Shown here: in pieces, positions 60,085 to 64,000 of the stretch | Layout of the letters: the number at the start of each line of letters is the position of its first letter | Numbering within the stretch: the first letter of the stretch is position 1 | Translations under genes and position numbers: made by a program | Source: Dermatemys mawii | Lineage: Eukaryota; Chordata; Testudines; Dermatemydidae | Direction of reading: 5' to 3' | DNA length: 64,000 bases | Assembly (NCBI GenBank): GCA_007922305.1 | Contig: ML677331.1 | Coordinates: forward strand, 120,858 to 184,857 | The notes under the pieces: model-generated | The model's database searches: none | What the model was told of the DNA's origin: nothing | The model's input: only the letters and a program-made list of their open reading frames with translations

Positions 60085-61578
60085 TGTAAGCAGTGTCAGG
60101 AATGAGATATATTCTGACATCTGGTGGCGAACTATGAGAATTGCAGTAAGTCTTGGAAAATAATTCTGGGGCTGATCAATTTGCATAGACACACCCACTG
60201 CGCCTAGCCTGAGCCCACAGCAGCCCACATGGCCACTTCGGCTGATGAGGGAGCCCCAGTTTTTATGTTATTGGGGCAGGAATGATAAAGTGATGTTATT
60301 GTGATTATGTGAATGAAGGACTATGGACATGTACTTGGCCCTTGTTATGATGGAGGGACTCGCCATCATCTAGGTAGCACTCACTGGGCAAGGGCCATGC
60401 ATTTCAGAACACTGTGAGATTAAAAGAGATGGTGGACAAGCATCTATACTTTTTGGTGAGGGTGCTGTCTGGGGGCCTTCTAGGCCTATTGCACCTTGCC
60501 TCTCTCCACTGTGGAATGTCAGAATTGAATTTTGCTTTCATTAGGAGCTTGGTTTCAGGCTGCTGAGCTGAAAATTGCTTTGGGCTCACTGGTGCACCTG
60601 CACTAAGGCTCCCCTACTGTGAGCTGAAATCACCTAAGAGCTAAAGAAATCACTGAGCACTGTCTTAAATAGGGGAGCCTGAGAAAAGTGGAGCGTGGCT
60701 GGTGCAGCTGAGCTGTCTGTGTGTCGGCTAGCAGGACGGCTAGTGGAGTTGTTGGTGCTGTGGAGTGGCTGGTGCGGCAGAGCTGTGTGTATGAGCCGTT
60801 GGTGCTACGGGCAGAGTGACCGGTGCAGCAGAGCTGTCTGTCGACTAGCGGAGGCGTTGGTGCTGTGGGCAGAATGACCGGCGCGGCACAGCTGTCTGTG
60901 TGTCAACTAGCGGAGGCATTGGTGCTGCGGGCAGAGTGACCGGCACGGCACGGCTGTCTGTGTGTCGGCTAGCAGAGCAGCTAGTGGATCAATGGGCAGA
61001 GCGGTTCGTGGGACAGCCAGCGGAGCGGAGCAGAGCCGATTGTGGGGAGAGCTGCAGCGGAACCTCATGGAGAGGCGGCGCAGTCAGCCTCGGACCACGT
61101 AAGGTGCCCTGTGCCCTACCCTCCATTTCCACCCAGGCTGGAGGTAAGACTCTGCCAATTGACTTTCAAGCTCTGCACTGACCCAGAACAGAGACTCTTG
61201 GGCTGCTGGACTTTGGGACTATTGAGTGACTTTTTGGGGTTGCGGAACTCAAGAGCCAAAGGGAAGGCCACGGCCTATTTGCTGGGAGGGGGGCTTCTGA
61301 TTCATGGTTTGGTTTATTAACCTTTTTTTTGTGTTGTTTCCCCAATATAATGCCACATTGTTTCTCCCTGTTATTAAAAGGCTTTGGTACACTCAGACTC
61401 AGTGCTTGCGAGAGGGGAAGTATTGGTTCTTACAGACGCCCAGAGGGGTGGTATATGGTTGTCCCAGGTCACTGGGTGGGGGCTCGAGCCGGTTTTTGTA
61501 TTGTGCTATTGGAATGGAACCCCTGGATACTGAACCCGGCCCTTGTTGCTGCCAACTCTGATGGGCAGAAGGGTTACA
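60085..61578 (+). mobile_element. Solo ERV-type LTR, 1,494 bp, 4-bp duplication
   Basis: Runs from 'tgtaagcagtgtcaggaatg' to 'gggcagaagggttaca'. CAGA flanks both ends exactly (60081-60084 and 61579-61582). A 4-bp duplication suits class I (gamma-like) endogenous retroviruses. 'ctgttattaaaaggctttgg' with 'tttccccaatataatgccac' before it lies in the likely R region. A minisatellite occupies 60696-61001. No gag, pol or env sequence is present. A second copy in reverse begins at 46. Confidence 0.85.
60696..61001 (+). repeat. Minisatellite inside the LTR, five uneven units
   Basis: Units start at about 60696, 60766, 60817, 60875 and 60937, each with 'tggctggtgc' or 'tgaccggcgc', then 'cagagctgtctgtgtgtc', 'ggctagcgga' and 'ttggtgctgcgggcagag'. 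Lengths are about 70, 51, 58, 62 and 65 bases. G/C-rich and not coding: the open frames follow the repeat. Confidence 0.8.
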
Positions 61579-61826
61579 CAGAGAAGACTGCCAAGTGTTT
61601 ATACAGATTATGGTAAAATGAGGTAGATTGAGCTGCTTTGGGGAAGGTGATAATGGATCACCTATCATCTTGGTTCTTAAGGGATGGGTGTTTAGAAAAG
61701 ACAATTAAAATGTTTTAAGATGCTGACCAACAGTGGGAAAGGGGTAGACTTGTTCCTTGGGATACAGACTGATTTGGCAACAAGAGAGATCTTTTTATGC
61801 TGTTGGACTGAAACTGCTTAGCCATG

Positions 61827-62944
61827 TGTCACGTTCTGGGGTGCAGTCCAGACCAGTGAGGACTTGTCCCTACCTGTCCTGTAACTGTGGGGTCTTAAAT
61901 GCTCTGCTGTTGTGGATTACAGCCTGGACACCAACAACCAGCAGAAACAGACACAGTGAATACCTGTATGTTAAGCAGCTTGAATGCAGCAAATTTGATT
62001 TCAGCCATCTGCTTGAAACACTCTGGTATCCAGCAGCTTGGGTTACACCTAGAAAGATGACACAAACAAACCCCAGTCCTGAATTTTCCTAAAATTGTGT
62101 GTTCTGAAAAATCCAGCCCTTAACACTGGATTAGTCAGAGGAATAATACAGTTCCTTTGTTCCTCTGAAGAGACAGAATTAATAGTTTATAACTTTAACT
62201 GGAATTAAATATTTCAATTCAAACACAGCAGGGGGCTGGTTTAGATTAAAAGTAAAACAAGTTTGTTAACAAAAGGATGTGCTATGAAGTAGAAGAAATA
62301 AAGTTAGAAAGGATTACCAATCCACAAAAGTTAAATATGCTTTCTAATGCTAAAACTTTAACAAGCTATTATCTCATATTGTACTTTCTTCCAGTGTTAT
62401 GGTTGATTATCTCTCTGGTCAGGAGCTCTATCTGTCCAAAGACAAAATGCTCAGTTTCTGTGTTTTCTTGGGTGAAAGATAACGGGGTTTTTTCTCCTCT
62501 CTTTCATAGTCTGGTGAACTTTTGAAATAGATTCTTCTGAAGGCTACTCCCCAAAACGAAGTTAATTCAAGCAGTGGGAAAGAAGACATGGAGTCTGGTA
62601 GGGAAGGAAGTTCTTTGCTGGTTTCTTCCATCACTGCCATTTGCTAAAATGCAAATTGTTCTGTTCCTGCCCTCTCAGATGCAGATGATGGCCACTTGAC
62701 ATATGATTGTTAGTCAGTTCTGATGATACCTGGAGGCATTGACTTGTCCTTTGTCTTGGAGAAACCCGTTTACCCACTCTTCAGACTTGTCTGGTAAATA
62801 CATTTTAATTCCATGTTTCCTTTATAGCTGCATGGTCCCTTGAGCATTTACCACACATACACCATGGAAGAATATGAATGATGAGTATGTTACTAGTTTT
62901 CCAGTGATACCTTACATGACGCTTATCAGATACAGTTTATGACA
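61827..62944. mobile_element. Probable solo LTR, 1,118 bp, no clear duplication
   Basis: Starts 'tgtcacgttctggggtgcag' and ends 'gatacagtttatgaca'. TGTCA...TGACA termini match those of the LTR at 31542-32322, so it may be of the same group. The flanks CCATG and CTAAA do not match, so one boundary may be wrong or recombined. Frames inside lack retroviral homology. Confidence 0.6.
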
Positions 62945-63721
62945 CTAAATCAATTGGGATACAATGAACTGGTCAAGCCAGCTGAAACTGACTACCAGAT
63001 ACCAGCAAGCCTCTTGCATTGCTGTGCTGTGAGGGTCACACCTTGCTGTAGGTAATATTTCCATACTCCATAAAGCAAGTCTTGTGCATTCTATTGGTTT
63101 TATTGGAATCTTGGGAGGTGAGTGGGCATAAGCCCACCCCCATCTAAAAGAACTTCCCCCAGCCTTGTGGGAGGGATCACTGGACTGGGGAACCAACCAA
63201 ATTTAGGGGACAACTAATGAGTAACAGGGTCAAGAGTGAAGGTGTGCATCCCATAGGTGCTTGTAATGTTCTGCTGGATGTGATCATATCCAATTATGTC
63301 TTATTTTGTTCTGTTTTTCAAAAGTTTACCAATAAAATTTGTTTGTATTTAGGATTTCCTGTACTGAGAGAGGAAGATTGTGGGGTGGTGGAGAGTTGCT
63401 GTTAAGGTCATCGTTTGAGGGTCAAAAACTGAAAAGTGATGTCTGGGGAGTGGGGACCCTTTGCAGAGGGAGTAACAGCATCCAGTCAAGGGCACCCAAC
63501 ATTCAAACCTGTTCATCAGTTGTTCTTTCTCAGAAAATATAGACAAGTGTCTGTTAGCTACTGTTCAGTGTCTGTTTGATTACTATACTGAAAGATATGG
63601 TCCCTGAAGAAAAAACATAGCTTACGTTACATGATTTAAATTGTTCTTGAAAATTAATGCAATTGTCAGAGAGTGGCTGATTTAAGGGAAGTCAAGGCCA
63701 GTTTATTTGTGGCAGGGTTTG
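62945..63721. other. No gene; possible old insertion end
   Basis: 'caaaagtttaccaataaaat' and 'ttgtttgtatttaggatttc' at 63320-63357 look like the poly-A end of a retroelement, but I cannot define it. Confidence 0.35.
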
Positions 63722-63914
63722 TTAAGGGAGGGAGGGATACCTCAGTGGTTTGAGCATTGGCCTGCTAAACCCAGGGTTCTGAGCTCAGCCCTTGAGGGCC
63801 ATTTAGGGATATGGGGCAAAAATCTGTTGGATGATTTAATTGGGGATTGGTCCTGCTTTAAGCACGGGGTTGGACTAGATGATCTCCTGGGTTCCTTCCA
63901 ACTCTGATATTCTA
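63722..63914 (+). mobile_element. tRNA-derived turtle SINE with CR1-like tail
   Basis: The head is tRNA-like, with an A box at 63738-63748 ('tacctcagtgg') and a B box near 63775-63785 ('ggttctgagct') of the pol III promoter. The middle holds 'gccatttagggatatggggc'. The tail 'ttggggattggtcctgcttt', 'gttggactagatgatctcct' and 'ccttccaactctgatattct' equals a CR1 3' end. This is the composite structure of the Cry (tortoise pol III) SINE, mobilised by CR1. It is not a functional tRNA gene. The last 'atgattctatga' units are missing. Confidence 0.9.
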
Positions 63915-64000
63915 ACTAACTGTTAATTACTAACAAACATCTTAACCTGATAAAGAACTCAGCTGAAAAACTCACAGGGAGAGGAATTGAGTGGGACCTC
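63915..64000. other. Nothing identified
   Basis: Short unassigned stretch to the window end. Confidence 0.4.

Noticed and set aside
60695..61320. G/C-rich plus-strand frames with repeated residues
   Set aside because: They follow the LTR minisatellite; no homology to retroviral proteins was seen.
63722..63800. Possible tRNA gene
   Set aside because: A and B boxes are present but the cloverleaf is not, and the sequence continues into a SINE body and CR1-like tail.

Overview
This window looks like vertebrate nuclear DNA from a turtle, most likely a hidden-necked (cryptodiran) one. The evidence is the repeat content: a tRNA-headed SINE with a CR1-like tail near the right end (the Cry/tortoise pol III SINE type), many truncated CR1 LINE fragments, MIR SINEs, a Penelope-like element with a GIY-YIG domain, a Harbinger-type transposon carrying a Myb/SANT-like gene, short inverted-repeat DNA elements, and several solo LTRs. 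There are no bacterial-type operons, and most open frames over 60 codons look like chance or lie inside repeats. The family names come from recognition of motifs, not from a database search.

Only one host gene piece is well supported: an exon on the minus strand at 27823-28503. It has a strong splice acceptor, a 5' leader with two tiny upstream ORFs, a signal peptide, a cysteine-free Ser/Thr/Pro/Gln-rich chain, and a GTAAGG splice donor. I do not recognise the gene. Its other exons are not visible here.

Layout, left to right. 1-46 is the edge of an LTR on the minus strand whose sister copy sits at 60085-61578 on the plus strand. 47-20148 is intron-like or intergenic DNA with MIR, CR1, palindromic elements, a Harbinger-like MITE (10984-11288) and a CR1 ORF2 remnant (13927-14405). 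20149-20830 is the Penelope-like remnant. 20831-27822 holds CR1, MIR and two of three TA-flanked mini-elements. 27823-28503 is the exon. 29877-41463 holds three solo LTRs, microsatellites and a large palindrome with an internal 102-bp duplication (38699-39345). 41464-52800 is mostly old LINE/MITE debris. 52811-54791 is the Harbinger-like element with its broken Myb-like gene. 54792-64000 holds more MITEs, an interrupted MIR, two further LTRs and the SINE.

No new multi-gene system is evident. The most useful leads are the unrecognised mucin-like exon with its start-stop upstream ORF, the palindrome with an asymmetric tandem duplication, the inverted LTR pair about 60 kb apart, and an LTR with an internal minisatellite.
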